A DNA stretch of 64,000 nucleotides from CAKZML01 sp963823435 (GTDB lineage Bacteria > Pseudomonadota > Gammaproteobacteria > Steroidobacterales > BM003), in the NCBI GenBank assembly GCA_963823435.1, contig CAWGLN010000001.1:930001-994000 (forward strand), written 5' to 3'. Shown in pieces: positions 46,848 through 55,486 of this stretch. The notes beneath the pieces are model-generated. The model had not been told where the DNA came from, ran no database searches, and worked only from the letters and a program-made list of their open reading frames with translations. The position numbers and the translations under genes were made by a program. Every line of letters starts with the position of its first letter. The stretch's first letter is position 1.

Positions 46848-48135
46848 TTACTCGGCCGGGCGGAATTCCGGATAGGCCTCGAGCCCGCATTCGACCATAT
46901 CCAGGCCCTCATATTCTTCTTCCTCCGATACCCGAATTCCGACGGTTTTCTTGAGCGACGAACCAGACCAGCCCGCTGGTAAGCAGGACCCAGGTGGCTA
47001 TGGTCCCGATCCCCAGTAGCTGGGCACCCAATTGGTTGAGCATGCCCCAGTCGGAGCCACGGTCAGCAGATGAGCTGGGCATAGTCCTGGCTGAATACGA
47101 CCGCGATCAAGCCCCACAGTCCCGCTGCACCGTGCACCGAGATCGCGCCCACGGGGTCGTCGATCTTCAGCTTGTCCAGGCCAAGGACGGAGAAAAACAC
47201 CAGGACGCCGCCAACGGCGCCGATCAGGGTGGCGGCGACGGGTGAAGGGGCGAGAGGCTCGGCGGTGATAGCCACCAGGCCTGCCAGTGCACCGTTCAGG
47301 ATCATGGTCAGGTCGGCCTTGCCGAAAACCAGCTTGGATGTCAGCAGTGCCGCCAGCAGGCCACCGGCCGCGGCCATATTGGTGTTCACGAATACCAGGG
47401 CCACCGCATTGGCATCCATGACGCTGGTGAGCTTGAGCTGGGAGCCGCCGTTGAAGCCGAACCATCCCAGCCACAGGATAAGCATGCCCAGGGTGGCCAG
47501 GGGCAGATTACAGCCCTGAATGGCGTTTACCTGGCCGTCGCGACCGTATTTGCCCTTGCGCGCTCCCAGCAGCAGTACGGCAGTCAGGGCCGCCGACGCA
47601 CCCGCCATGTGCACCACGCCGGAGCCCGCAAAATCGATAAACCCGGCCTGGTCCAAAAAGCCGCCGCCCCATTTCCAGTAACCCTGGACCGGATAAATAA
47701 AGCCGGTCATGACGACAGCGAAAGCAAAAAAGCTCCACAGCTTCATACGCTCTGCCACCGAGCCCGATACGATGGACATGGCGGTGGCCACGAACACGAC
47801 CTGGAAAAAGAAATCCGAAAGCCTGGAGTAGTAATTTTCGCCTCCGGATGCGAGCACGTCGGTGAGCGAATGATCCGCGCTGGTGAGCATGCTCAGTCCG
47901 GGAATAATAGGGGTGCTCGCCACCGTACATGATGCCGTAGCCGCATAGCATGAACATGACACAGGCGATGGCATACAGTCCCAACGTTCTTGGCCAGGAT
48001 TTCGGCAGTATTCTTGGCCCGCACGAGGCCGGATTCCAGCATGGTGAATCCCGCGGCCATCCACATGACCAGGGCACCACATACCAGAAAATAAAAGGTA
48101 TCCAGGGCGTAACTCAATTCTGTCACTTGCTCCAC
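46848..48135 (-). CDS. amt: Ammonium transporter (four frameshifts in this sequence)
   Basis: About 427 residues after removing four single bases (near 47986, 47915, 47070 and 46962). Recognisable segments in order are ALVMWMAAGFTMLESGLVRAKN, LYAIACVMFMLCGYGIMYG, FFFQVVFVATAMSIVSGSVAERMK, GSGVVHMAGASAALTA, LGWFGFNGGS and VHGAAGLWGLIAVVF, and a C-terminal EEEEYEGLDMVECGLEAYPEF. The pore His residues are in VVHMAG and SVHGAAG. Predicted 11 membrane helices. It follows glnK in one operon; PII proteins gate Amt channels. Confidence 0.9.
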
Positions 48136-48165
48136 GACTTTCTCCTTGGTCCGGTGGACGCTGCG

Positions 48166-48505
48166 TTAGAGGGCTTCGGATCCGGTCTCGCCGGTGCGAA
48201 TCCGAATGACATGTTCGAGCGCGGTGACGAAGATCTTTCCGTCCCCGATTTTTCCGGTGCGCGCCGCGTTAGCTGATGGCCTCGATCACCTGTTCGGCGA
48301 TATCGTCGGGAACCGCCAGTTCTATCTTGGCCTTGGGCAGGAAGTCCACGACATACTCGGCCCCCCGATAGAGTTCGGTATGGCCCTTTTGGCGGCCAAA
48401 ACCCTTTACCTCGGTAACGGTAATACCCTTGATGCCGATATCCGCCACGGCTTCGCGCACGTCGTCCAGCTTGAAAGGTTTGATGATTGCGGTAATCAGT
48501 TTCAT
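48166..48505 (-). CDS. glnK: Nitrogen regulatory PII protein, amt-linked (frameshifted in this sequence)
   Basis: 112 residues after deleting one base near 48271. Starts MKLITAIIKPFKLDDVREAV with T-loop LYRGAEYVVDFLP. After correction the end reads AISNAARTGKIGDGKIFV to RTGETGSEAL. Without correction it would stop after AIS. It lies 30 bases before amt and 61 bases after the porin gene, so it is probably in the sigma-54-controlled unit. Confidence 0.92.
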
Positions 48506-48566
48506 TGAAAGCTCCGTATTTCGTATGAAATGGGCCGACCTGGTTTTTGTCGGTCCGCCACGAGGA

Positions 48567-49219
48567 CTAGTCCATCAGGCTGAAGGATTTGCTGATCGAA
48601 AAGACAAAGAACGTATCTTCGGTAGGGCCAAAATCAGCGTCCACGTTTCGGGATAATTCCTTGCTGCTGCGGATCAGGCTTACCGCCAAGATCAAAGCCG
48701 GCCACTTCCTTGCCGTAGCCGAGCTTCGAGGTAGTCACCGTCGAAGTCCTTGCCCCAGGTGCCGTACTTGCCGTAGATGCCCGAGTGCTCGACGGTGACA
48801 GCAAGGTAGTCATAGTCCGCTGTCGCGTCATCGAAGGCCTCCCACTGGCCCGCGGCATATTCAATGCTGACTATCTTGTAGCCGGCGTACAGATTGATTT
48901 CCTGGTAGGTATCGTCGAACTCGTCGGTATAGTAGTAGCCGGTGAAGCCGGCCCCGAGACTGAGGCCGTTGTCCCATTCGTGCACATAGCCACCGTAAAT
49001 ATCGACTTCCAGACCAGGCTTGACGGCCGCGGCCCAGGTGCCCAGGTAGAACCCGTCTTTTTCGAAGTCGATGCCGCCATTTGCTGAAGATTCAGCCTGT
49101 GGTACGCCCCGGAATATATAGTCGGAATTGAATCCCAGGTTCGCACTGAGCTCGGCCTGTGCGGTACCCATGAATGACAGCAACACCAGTGCTGCCGTGG
49201 TCGTGAAAGTCCTAGACAT
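48567..49219 (-). CDS. TorF-family putative porin (two frameshifts in this sequence)
   Basis: About 216 residues after correction. Signal peptide MSRTFTTTAALVLLSFMGTAQA, then AELSANLGFNSDYIFRGVPQAESS, the start of the family barrel, and alternating beta strands. Single extra G residues near 48728 and 48700 break the frame. Corrected, the end reads LELGYGKEVAGFDLG, then TEDTFFVFSISKSF, a normal outer-membrane C-terminus. Probably an outer-membrane channel induced with glnK-amt under nitrogen limitation. Confidence 0.85.
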
Positions 49220-49288
49220 GATCATCCCCTGAAATTGTTGAATCGGTCCGGGCCTGGCCCGGTGGTCTTGTTTCCCCGGACCACTCAA

Positions 49289-49304
49289 AGCAGAAACCGT
49301 GCCA
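49289..49304 (-). promoter_or_regulatory. Sigma-54 (RpoN) promoter for torF-glnK-amt
   Basis: Read on the minus strand: TTTGGCACGGTTTCTGCTTTG, whose core TGGCAC-N5-CTGCT has the invariant GG and GC elements at -24/-12 spacing. It differs from the TGGCACG-N4-TTGCW consensus by a single base. It lies about 70 bases upstream of the torF ATG. Confidence 0.8.
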
Positions 49305-49355
49305 AATGGGGAAATGATAAAAATCAAGGGCTTGCACCCATCGATGATTCCAGAG

Positions 49356-49372
49356 CGCACCATGACGGTGCA
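49356..49372. promoter_or_regulatory. NtrC-like binding site
   Basis: CGCACCATGACGGTGCA matches the dyad TGCACCA-N3-TGGTGCA at all but two positions (perfect GCACC/GGTGC arms). It lies about 55 bases upstream of the sigma-54 element, where an enhancer is expected. A weaker half-site TGCACC starts at 49333. Confidence 0.65.
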
Positions 49373-49539
49373 TGAATTGTATTGCGATGCATCAAAGTTG
49401 GGCCTGGGAGCGGAGGTGCCTTCCGGCGGTCGCCACGCCTGGGTATTTATGGGTGGTCGGTGTCACCTGGGTTCCAAAAGTGGCCGAAATCCCGGATTTG
49501 GTGCTTGGCAAGAGCGGCGCGGCCGGTGACAATCGCACT

Positions 49540-49797
49540 ATGCAAATAGATTCCAAGACATTGGACGCCCTGGCGCGTCGTCTCGCTCAGGCCGTACCCC
49601 CGGGGCTTAACAGCCTGGGGGACGAACTGGAACGCAACCTGAAAGCCGTTCTCCAGTCAGGGCTGAAAAACCTGGACCTGGTTACCCGGGAGGAGTTCGA
49701 AGTCCAGCGGGGAGTACTGGCTCGAACCAGGGAGCGCCTGGAGCAACTGCAGGCCAGGCTGACGGAACTGGAGGAGGGGCTGAAGAAAGGCTCCTGA
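49540..49797 (+). CDS. ubiK: Ubiquinone biosynthesis accessory factor UbiK (BMFP/YqiC)
   Basis: 85 residues. Starts MQIDSKTLDALARRLAQAVPPGL; C-terminal coiled coil LARTRERLEQLQARLTELEE. Partner of UbiJ in the soluble ubiquinone complex. ATG 49540 gives the family N-terminus although the frame is open upstream. The position next to comM is the same as in Pseudomonas. Confidence 0.9.
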   Translation: MQIDSKTLDALARRLAQAVPPGLNSLGDELERNLKAVLQSGLKNLDLVTREEFEVQRGVLARTRERLEQLQARLTELEEGLKKGS

Positions 49798-49825
49798 GAA
49801 CCACCCGCTAGGCCATGGAGGGCGT

Positions 49826-51323
49826 ATGGGGCTGGCGACGGCATTTAGCCGGGCCGAGGCGGGCCTGGACGCTCCCCGCATAGCGGTTGAGGTGCACTTG
49901 CGTGGTGGCTTGCCAGGTGTCGCCATTGTTGGTCTGCCCGAGATTGCGGTACGCGAAAGCAAGGACCGGGTGCGCTCGGCCCTGGTCAATAGCCAATTCG
50001 AGTTTCCCGCCCAACGCATCACGGTGAATCTTGCACCCGCGGACCTGCCCAAGGAGGGTGGTCGCTATGACCTGGCGATTGCCGTGGGTTTGCTTCGAGC
50101 CTCGGGACAACTACCCGACTCATTGGCGGATATGGAATTTCTGGGAGAGTTGTCCCTGGGTGGCGATATCCGGCCGGTGCGGGGCTTGTTGCCCGCGTTG
50201 ATACAGGCATGCGGCGACCGGAAGGCGGTGGTAATACCCACGGCCAACGCGGGGGAGGCTGCCCTGTTGAGGAACGCCAGCGTGTATACCGCCGACCACC
50301 TCCTGCAGGTATGCGGCATGCTGCGTGGTGACCGGAAGCTCGCAGCAGTGCAGCACAGCCCGCCGGCCCAACCGCAAGCTTTCGATAAATGCCTTCCACC
50401 TGGTACGGGGCCAGCTACAGGCAAGACGTGCCCTGGTAGTGGCCGCCGCCGGTGGCCATAGCCTGCTGATGTGCGGTCCCCCGGGCAGCGGCAAAAGCTT
50501 GTTGGCGAGCTGCCTGCCGGCGCTGTTGCCACCGCTGTTGGAGGCAGAAATGCTGGAGGTGGCAGCAGTTCGCTCTTTGAAGGGAGAAGGTGCCATCCAC
50601 AAACAGGTGGGAGCAAGGCCCTTTCGCGCGCCTCACCACACGTTGTCTCCCGTGGCCTTGACAGGGGGAGGCAGGGTTCCACGACCGGGCGAGGTTTCCC
50701 TGGCCCACGGCGGTGTATTGTTTCTGGACGAGCTACCGGAGTTTGAAAGACGCGCTCTGGAGGCATTGCGGGAACCGCTGGAAACGGGTGAGATTCGCAT
50801 TTCCCGGGCCGCGGCAAGTCACGTGTTCCCGGCCAGTTTCCAGCTGGTAGCCGCCATGAATCCCTGTCCCTGTGGTTATCACGGGGACAGTCGTGGCCGC
50901 TGCCGTTGCAGCGCAGAGCAGGTTCGTCGTTATGGCGCGCGTATATCCGGCCCCCTGCTTGATCGTATCGACATGCGCCTGATGGTGCAGCCGGTACCCC
51001 GCAATCTGCTTCTGGCCAGGACTCCGAAAAATGATGGCGGCGGGACAGAGGGCGAAGAGATTGCCAGGGCGGTGGCAATTCAAAGACACCGGGCGGGGAT
51101 CCTCAACGCGCGCCTGGACGTAAAGCAGGTAGAGCACTGGTGTCGCCCCGGGCCGCAAGGGATTGGTTTGCTGGAGCGGGCGACGGACAAGATGGGGCTC
51201 TCGGCCAGGGCGGTGCACCGCTGTATGAGGGTGGCCAGAACCGTGGCGGACCTGGATTGTGCGCAGGATGTGACAGCTGTCCACGTAGCTGAGGCGTTGG
51301 GCTACAGACAGTTGCAAGGCTGA
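49826..51323 (+). CDS. comM: YifB/ComM-family Mg chelatase-like AAA+ helicase (frameshifted in this sequence)
   Basis: About 498 residues after removing one base near 50385. The N-terminal ChlI-like fold (EVHLRGGLPGVAIVGLPEIAVRESKDRVRSAL) is in the first frame. The AAA+ core (Walker A CGPPGSGKSLL, Walker B GGVLFLDELPEF) and the four-Cys region (NPCPCGYHGDSRGRCRC) are in the second. ComM promotes branch migration in natural transformation in Vibrio and Pseudomonas relatives. Starts 28 bases after ubiK. Confidence 0.9.
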
Positions 51324-51391
51324 GCCGTGGTCAGGGTGAGCGAGGTCTCCTATACTAGCGCGCCTTTCCGCTGCCGGATAAACATCCCCTC

Positions 51392-53410
51392 ATGATTCGT
51401 CTCAATCAGCCACAAACTGCAGCGGTTTCCTACGTGGACGGCCCGTTGCTTGTGCTCGCTGGTGCAGGCAGTGGCAAGACCCGGGTGATCACCGAGAAAA
51501 TTGCCTACCTGATCAAGCATGGCCTGTATCCGCCTGAGCGAATCTGCGCGGTGACCTTCACCAACAAGGCGGCGCGTGAAATGCGCCAGAGGGTCGCCGA
51601 AAAACTGGGTAAGAAAAAAGGCAAGCGTGCGGTCGCGGGGCCACGCATCTCGACCTTTCACAGTCTGGGGCTGGACATCATCAAGCGAGAGTACGGGGGT
51701 CTTGGTCTGCGCCAGGGGTTTTCCATCATGGATTCCGCCGACACCCTGGGCGTGTTGAGGGACGTGCTGAAGAAAAGCGGCCCGGATGCGGTGGCCGCAG
51801 CCGAGGCGACCCAGTGGAAAATCTCCAGCTGGAAAAATGCCATGCTGACCCCGGCGCAGGCCGAAGCCCAGACCCAGGATGCCCTGGAGCGCGGGGCGGC
51901 CCACGCCTACGCTCTCTATGTGCGGGCCTTGAAGGCCTACAACGCCGTGGACTTCGATGACCTGATCCTGTTGCCGGTACAGTTCTTCGACCAGCTGCCG
52001 GAGCGCGTCCAGGAATGGCGGGACCGCCTGGGGTACTTGCTGGTGGATGAGTACCAGGATACCAACCTGGCCCAGTATCACCTGCTCAAGCGATTGATCG
52101 GCGAGGACGGGGCGATCACGGTGGTCGGCGATGACGATCAGTCCATCTACGCCTGGCGGGGCGCAGCTCCGGAAAATCTCAAAACACTGGCTGCCGACTA
52201 TCCCCGGCTCAGGGTCATCAAGCTGGAGCAGAACTATCGCTCGACAGTGCGCATCCTGAGGGTGGCCAACAAGCTGATTTCACATAATCCCCATTTGTTT
52301 GAAAAAAAGCTCTGGAGCGGGCTTGGCGAAGGAGACGTGATTCGTGTCTTGCGCGCACGGGATTCCGCGGACGAGGCCCAGCGGGTAGTCGGGGAGATTG
52401 TCCAGGCCCAGCGTTTGGGCAAGGGGCCTCTGAACGAAATCGCCATTCTCTATCGCAGCAACTTCCTGGCCCGGCCCTTTGAGCAGGCCTTGCGGGAGCA
52501 GGGGTTGCCTTATGTCCTGAGCGGTGGAACCTCGTTTTTTGATCGTACCGAAGTGAAGGACATCCTGGCCTATCTCAGGCTGATGGCGAATCCGGCAGAC
52601 GATCGGGCCTTTCTTCGTATCGTCAACGTTCCACGCCGCGAAATTGGCACGCGGACGCTGGAGGGAGTGGCCCAGCATGCAGGTGAGCGCCACCGGGGCT
52701 TGTTGGAAACCTGCAATGACATCGGTCTGGCGGCCAGGGTTTCCGAGCGTGGCGGTCGGCGCCTGCAGCAATTCGCCGAACTGATCAGCAGGCTGACGGA
52801 AACCGCAGAGCGCAAGGGGCCGATCACTGCAGTAAAGGATTTGCTGCTGGAAATTGATTATGAGAGTTGGCTGGCGGGGCAGGCCAAGGACCCGGTTGCA
52901 GCCCAGAGGGCCGGTGACAATGTTCAGGACCTTTTGCGTTGGCTGGAAAAAATGGTCAGCTCCCGTGATGACTGCAGCCTGGCCGACCTGCTGGCCCAAA
53001 TCAGCTTGCTGGATCGCCTGGCCGGTGAAGACGACGACGGCAGCGATGGTGTGAGATTGATGACCCTGCATTCCGCCAAGGGCCTGGAGTTCAACACCGT
53101 GTTTCTGGTGGCCGTGGAAGAAGAGCAGTTGCCGCACAAGAACAGCACGGAGGCCGCGGGTCTGGAGGAAGAACGCAGACTGATGTACGTGGGCATCACC
53201 CGGGCGAAGCAACGCCTGACGGTGACCTATTGCGCCCAGCGCAAGCGCTATGGCGATAGCCTTGAATGCATGCCCAGCCGATTCCTGGAGGAACTGCCCC
53301 AGGAAGATCTGCGTTGGGAAGGCAGGCAGGAACAACTGACTTCCGAAGAGCGCAAGGAACGTGGGCGGGCAGCGGTGGCCAATCTGCGCAGCCTGTTGGC
53401 GGATGGATAA
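51392..53410 (+). CDS. rep: ATP-dependent DNA helicase Rep
   Basis: 672 residues, UvrD/Rep superfamily 1. Motif I LAGAGSGKTRVITEKI, Ia AVTFTNKAAREM, motif II LLVDEYQDTN, motif III VGDDDQSIYAWRGA, IV LEQNYRS, V LMTLHSAKGLEF, VI LMYVGITRAKQ are intact. 3'-5' helicase that helps replication forks past proteins. Ends with a strong terminator. Confidence 0.96.
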   Translation: MIRLNQPQTAAVSYVDGPLLVLAGAGSGKTRVITEKIAYLIKHGLYPPERICAVTFTNKAAREMRQRVAEKLGKKKGKRAVAGPRISTFHSLGLDIIKREYGGLGLRQGFSIMDSADTLGVLRDVLKKSGPDAVAAAEATQWKISSWKNAMLTPAQAEAQTQDALERGAAHAYALYVRALKAYNAVDFDDLILLPVQFFDQLPERVQEWRDRLGYLLVDEYQDTNLAQYHLLKRLIGEDGAITVVGDDDQSIYAWRGAAPENLKTLAADYPRLRVIKLEQNYRSTVRILRVANKLISHNPHLFEKKLWSGLGEGDVIRVLRARDSADEAQRVVGEIVQAQRLGKGPLNEIAILYRSNFLARPFEQALREQGLPYVLSGGTSFFDRTEVKDILAYLRLMANPADDRAFLRIVNVPRREIGTRTLEGVAQHAGERHRGLLETCNDIGLAARVSERGGRRLQQFAELISRLTETAERKGPITAVKDLLLEIDYESWLAGQAKDPVAAQRAGDNVQDLLRWLEKMVSSRDDCSLADLLAQISLLDRLAGEDDDGSDGVRLMTLHSAKGLEFNTVFLVAVEEEQLPHKNSTEAAGLEEERRLMYVGITRAKQRLTVTYCAQRKRYGDSLECMPSRFLEELPQEDLRWEGRQEQLTSEERKERGRAAVANLRSLLADG

Positions 53411-53411
53411 A

Positions 53412-53436
53412 AAAAGGGCCGCAATGCGGCCCTTTT
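53412..53436. terminator. Bidirectional terminator between rep and cytochrome c5
   Basis: AAAAGGGCCGC / AAT / GCGGCCCTTTT, an 11-bp perfect stem flanked by A and T runs; serves rep on the plus strand and the cytochrome gene on the minus strand. Confidence 0.88.
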
Positions 53437-53465
53437 CTATTCCTGAGTCTTTACCGTAGCAGCAC

Positions 53466-53978
53466 TTACTTGCTGTGCTCCACCATATAGGCAACCGCGG
53501 CTGCGATCTCCGCATCGCTCATGTCCATGCGGCCACCCTTGGGCGGCATGTAGCCCGAGGTGCCCTGGAATCCAGCCGTATGCGTGCTGGACCAGGGTCT
53601 CCATGCCCTTGCTGATACGTGGTCCCCAGGCGGCGGCATCACCAAACTTGGGAGCACCGGCAACGCCGGCAACATGGCAGACGCTGCATGCCTGGTTATA
53701 CACCTCTTCACCGGAGCGACCTACCGGCTCAGCCTCAACCGCGGCGGCCGCTGGCGCCACGACCACGGGTGCAGCGTCGCCGGTCTTTGCCACGCGTACC
53801 GACGGGCTTGAGGCGCTCATCGGTGGCTGACTTAATCAGGGGATCTTCCTGCTTGCCACTGTTCCTGGGTCTCACCGCTCATGTAGCGTGCAAGGAAGAA
53901 CAGCAAAATGGTGACGAAAAGCATGGCACCAATAACCAGCATGAAAGTGTCAAAAAATTTCTTGTCGTGGGCGCTCAC
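53466..53978 (-). CDS. Membrane-anchored cytochrome c5 family protein (three frameshifts in this sequence)
   Basis: About 169 residues after removing three single bases (near 53569, 53803 and 53856). The start is GTG 53978 with AAGGA upstream. One membrane anchor (FMLVIGAMLFVTILLFFLARY) is followed by a linker, an Ala/Pro-rich segment, the haem motif CSVCH and the Met ligand in GYMPPKGG. Likely periplasmic electron carrier. Uncorrected, only the c-type domain without its anchor would be called. Confidence 0.85.
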
Positions 53979-54190
53979 TGAAGAATCCTTGGTGATTTAG
54001 GCGGTAGGCATTATATAGGGCAAGTCTGGCTACGGCAAAAGCCGGCAGCGCTGATTGTGCGGGTCCAGGGTCCAGATGCCAGCATTTCGGGGCCGATTGA
54101 TGCCAAATGGCCTCTTCCGCATAGACGCTTTTGGCCAAAAGCGCTATATTTGCGCCCCCTCCACTTGCCGGGGTTGGCTGCACGATGCGC
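53979..54190. other. Intergenic region before the tRNA repeat array
   Basis: About 210 bases with no gene. It contains a possible promoter with an 18-bp perfect palindrome (54122-54150), listed separately. The minus-strand reading frame that crosses it is built mainly from the neighbouring repeats and is not believed. Confidence 0.6.
54122..54150 (+). promoter_or_regulatory. Putative promoter with 18-bp palindrome in its spacer
   Basis: TAGACG (54122-54127) and TATATT (54145-54150), 17 apart. The spacer is almost entirely CGCTTTTGGCCAAAAGCG (54126-54143), a perfect palindrome that could be an operator. It points toward the tRNA array. The -35 is weak. Confidence 0.45.
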
Positions 54191-54640
54191 AGGCCGGGCC
54201 CTTCACGAAGTGAAGGGGAGTGTTGTGCGTCGCGTAAGCGGCGCTGGTTTGTGCAGCGATGCAGACCAAAGAACAGGTTAGTTTTGCGCCCGTAGCTCAG
54301 ATGGGTGAGGGCGGGAAAGTGCGAGCATGACTCGCACCCGACCGAACGCCGCGAGCCTGCAGGCGAGAGGCCGGGCCCTTCACGAAGTGAAGGGGAGTGT
54401 TGTGCGTCGCGTAAGCGGCGCTGGTTTGTGCAACGATGCAGACGAAAGAACAGGTTAGTTTTGCGCCCGTAGCTCAGATGGGTGAGGGCGGGAAGAGTGC
54501 GAGCATGACTCGCACCCGACCGAACGCCGCGAGCCTGCAGGCGAGAGGCCGGGCCCTTCACGAAGTGAAGGGGAGTGTTGTGCGTCGCGTAAGCGGCGCT
54601 GGTTTGTGCAGCGATGCAGACCAAAGAACAGGTTAGTTTT
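54191..54640 (+). repeat. Tandem repeat family A with truncated tRNA-Arg 5' ends
   Basis: Units of 177 and 178 bases start at 54191, 54368 and 54546; the third is cut by the real tRNA. Each unit has CCCTTCAC-GAA-GTGAAGGG and CGC-GTAA-GCG hairpins. The two complete units also carry the first 19 bases of the tRNA-Arg gene (54286-54304 and 54463-54481), and then GTGCGAG-CATGA-CTCGCAC. The tRNA copies stop in the D-loop, so they are not functional tRNAs. Confidence 0.9.
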
Positions 54641-54717
54641 GCGCCCGTAGCTCAGATGGATAGAGTGTTGGCCTCCGAAGCCAAAGGTCACAGGTTCGAC
54701 TCCTGTCGGGCGCGCCA
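54641..54717 (+). tRNA. tRNA-Arg (anticodon CCG)
   Basis: 77 bases with encoded CCA. Acceptor arms GCGCCCG (54641-54647) and CGGGCGC (54707-54713) pair perfectly. D-arm GCTC; anticodon loop CTCCGAA with anticodon CCG; T-arm CAGG-TTCGACT-CCTG. Decodes CGG. The only complete tRNA in the window. Confidence 0.96.
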
Positions 54718-54726
54718 AATAGAAAA

Positions 54727-54754
54727 GGGTCACCCAAACGGGTGGCCCTTTTTT
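54727..54754 (+). terminator. tRNA-Arg terminator
   Basis: GGGTCACCC-AAAC-GGGTGGCCC with one wobble, followed by six T. Ten bases after the CCA end. Confidence 0.9.
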
Positions 54755-55441
54755 ATTTTGATGTGCCGGATGGCTCGAGGAGGACCTGCGGTTCGAGCCG
54801 AGGCCGACGCAGTTGGCCGAGACAACGTTGCCGCGCAAGCGGCGACGGCCCCGGAGGGGTGAGTGGCCGAAGGCCGCGAATACTCCTGTCAGTTACTTCT
54901 ATTTCTTGCGAACCTGGTGTTAACGCTCGCTTGCGCGATTGCGGTAGTAAATCCGGGTTTGTCGTAATCGTACTTTCTCCTCCGAGGCCGGATTTCCCAA
55001 TCGGGTGGCCTTTTTTATTTGAGGTGTCTGATGGTCCGAGGAGGACCTGCGGTTCGAGCCGAGGCCGACGCAGTCGGGCGAGACAACGTTGCCGCGTCAG
55101 CGGCGACGGCCCCGAAGGGGTGAGTGGCCGAAGGCCGCGAATACTCCTGTCAGTTACTTCTATTTCTTGCGAACCTGGTGTTAACGCTCGCTTGCGCGAT
55201 TGCGGTAGTAAATCCGGGTTTGTCGTAATCGTACTTTCTCCTCCGAGGCCGGATTTCCCAATCGGGTGGCCTTTTTTATGTGAGGTGTCGATGGTCCGAG
55301 GAGAAGCTGCGGTTCGAGCCGAGGCCGACGCAGTTGGCCGAGACAACGTTGCCGCGCAAGCGGCGACGGCCCCGGAGGGGTGAGTGGCCGCAGGCCGCGA
55401 ATACTCCTGTCGGGCGCGCCAAATAATGAAGGGTCACCAAC
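54740..55441 (+). repeat. Tandem repeat family B downstream of tRNA-Arg
   Basis: Three units of 263, 261 and 178 bases begin at GGGTGGCC 54740, 55003 and 55264. Each contains CTGCGGTTCGAGCCGAGGCCGACGCAG-type pairing, CCGC-loop-GCGG, CCCC-loop-GGGG and GGCC-loop-GGCC hairpins. Each ends with GAATACTCCTGTC, the tRNA T-arm sequence. Units 1 and 2 continue into a 110-base segment, but unit 3 continues with the complete tRNA 3' end (ACTCCTGTCGGGCGCGCCAAAT, 55403-55424). Every unit runs into a terminator-like GGGTGGCC plus T-run. Confidence 0.9.
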
Positions 55442-55455
55442 GGGTGGCCCTTTTT
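55431..55455 (+). terminator. Terminator closing the tRNA repeat array
   Basis: GGGTCACC-AAC-GGGTGGCCC then five T; a copy of the tRNA-Arg terminator, following the duplicated tRNA 3' end. Confidence 0.82.
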
Positions 55456-55486
55456 ATTTCAGGTGCTCAAGGGCCGAGGTTTGCGC

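Larger units (their letters stand above)
49220..49539. other. Regulatory intergenic region between torF-glnK-amt and ubiK-comM
   Basis: 320 bases with no convincing gene. It holds the sigma-54 promoter and NtrC-like site listed separately. The ubiK promoter should also lie here. Reading frames in it lack family similarity. Confidence 0.6.

Noticed and set aside
53950..54624. A 224-residue minus-strand reading frame over the tRNA array
   Set aside because: It is built from the repeat units and antisense tRNA pieces, has an internally repeated unnatural composition, and crosses the cytochrome c5 start.
54742..55383. A 213-residue plus-strand frame with internal repeats downstream of tRNA-Arg
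   Set aside because: It follows the family-B hairpin repeats exactly and lacks a start signal; open frame is a by-product of repeat length and GC content.
54699..55424. Genomic island at tRNA-Arg
   Set aside because: The direct repeats flank only 704 bases of repeats; there is no integrase or cargo gene.
54191..55455. CRISPR array
   Set aside because: Repeat units are 177-263 bases with no short spacers, no cas genes, and contain tRNA fragments.
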